DNA from: an uncultured bacterium | GTDB lineage: Bacteria > Verrucomicrobiota > Kiritimatiellia > CAIKKV01 > CAIJXV01 | Length of the DNA stretch: 64,000 bases | Direction: 5' to 3' | Assembly (NCBI GenBank): GCA_903824675.1 | Contig: CAIJXV010000005.1 | Coordinates: 18,950-82,949, forward strand | Shown: positions 63,715-64,000 of the stretch, piece by piece | Layout: every line of letters begins with the position of its first letter | How positions within the stretch are numbered: position 1 is the first letter of the stretch | Notes under the pieces: generated by a model | What the model saw: only the letters and a program-made list of their open reading frames with translations | Told to the model about the DNA's origin: nothing | The model's database searches: none | Position numbers and translations under genes: made by a program

Positions 63715-64000
63715 GACGGGCGGAACGGCGCTCATGCGCGCCTACTACGAACGAATGAGGGGTCTGACTTCCCGTTGGTCGTAGCGCCGCGAGAGGCGCG
63801 TGAGGTAGGCGGAACGGCGCTCATGCGCGCCTACTACGAACGAATGAGGGGTCTGACTTCCCGTTGGTCGTAGCGCCGAGAGAGGCGCGTGAGACGGGCG
63901 GAACGGCGCTCATGCGCGCCTACTACGAACGAATGAGTGGTCGGCTTCCCGTTGGTAGTAGCGCCGCGAGAGGCGCGTGAGGTAGGCGGAACGGCGCTCA
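63706..64000. repeat. 89-bp tandem repeat array, running off the window
   Basis: Units start at GGCGCGTGAG at 63706, 63795, 63884 and 63972, giving periods of 89, 89 and 88 bases and a partial fourth unit. Each contains the pieces CGGAACGGCGCTCATGCGCG, CTACTACGAACGAATGAG and GTCGTAGCGCCGCGAGAGGC. Two parts can pair with each other (TACTAC..., ...GTAGCGCC; GGCGC/GCGCC), so each unit can fold. Units differ by only a few bases. No protein frame continues through. Confidence 0.9.

Overview
The window looks like a chromosomal segment of a Gram-negative, probably anaerobic bacterium. The most likely group is the PVC superphylum (Kiritimatiellota/Verrucomicrobiota-like); this is inferred from gene content, since no rRNA is present. 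The pointers are large secreted proteins built from LamG, DUF2341, glycine-rich and TSP3-type 'DxDxDGLPDWWE' modules, an RHS protein with its own signal peptide, a lipoprotein and an outer-membrane barrel, a ferredoxin-ASKHA (RACo/RamA-like) corrinoid-protein activator, a URO-D-type methyltransferase homologue, a (Re)-citrate-synthase-like enzyme, and the DXP isoprenoid genes. Coding density is high outside 12.9-16.8 kb. Many genes overlap by ATGA, and most starts have a visible Shine-Dalgarno (SD) sequence.

Layout. 0-1.2 kb: a small ORF that may run off the window edge and a ComEC-like metallo-beta-lactamase protein. 1.25-11.2 kb (minus): a surface/toxin operon of a TSP3/LamG protein, a 1,988-aa RHS protein, a 96-aa likely immunity partner and a tiny secreted single-YD-repeat protein. 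11.4-16.7 kb: an accessory region with a tyrosine recombinase, tRNA-Gly(CCC), an Mrr-type restriction nuclease next to a GIY-YIG protein, an unknown 192-aa gene, decayed DNA and a short MITE-like element. 16.75-22.4 kb: housekeeping genes (TPR membrane protein, bioF-bioC, aldose epimerase homologue, infA, RluA-type pseudouridine synthase, ThuA). 22.5-27.6 kb: Nramp transporter, PPC-domain protein, esterase, nfo, URO-D homologue. 27.7-33.3 kb (minus): a DNA repair operon mfd-mutY-dinB. 33.5-42 kb (plus): purA-uppS-cdsA-dxr-rseP-ispG followed by serA, joining adenylate, undecaprenyl/phospholipid, isoprenoid and serine synthesis. 42-51.3 kb (mostly minus): RACo-like activator, secreted subtilase, Mpl/MurC ligase, threonine aldolase, beta-barrel protein, TrmH-type methyltransferase, oligogalacturonide-lyase-like propeller. 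51.4-55.2 kb: lipoprotein, DAHP synthase, membrane spermidine-synthase-like protein. 55.2-60.0 kb (minus): a 1,620-aa modular surface protein. 60.2-63.7 kb: Gfo/Idh/MocA oxidoreductase, (Re)-citrate-synthase-like enzyme, peptide deformylase. The window ends in an 89-bp tandem repeat that runs off the edge.

The strongest unexplained signals are: a 225-bp element with perfect 20-bp inverted ends and a 10-bp target duplication at 16.4 kb, with an inverted relative 45 kb away at 61.5 kb; the 89-bp tandem array that supplies the stop codon of def; a URO-D gene whose family N-terminus can only be reached from an AUC codon behind a perfect SD; the Mrr/GIY-YIG/unknown-gene cluster; and the RHS-immunity-YD trio. 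All assignments come from reading the sequence; no searches were run.
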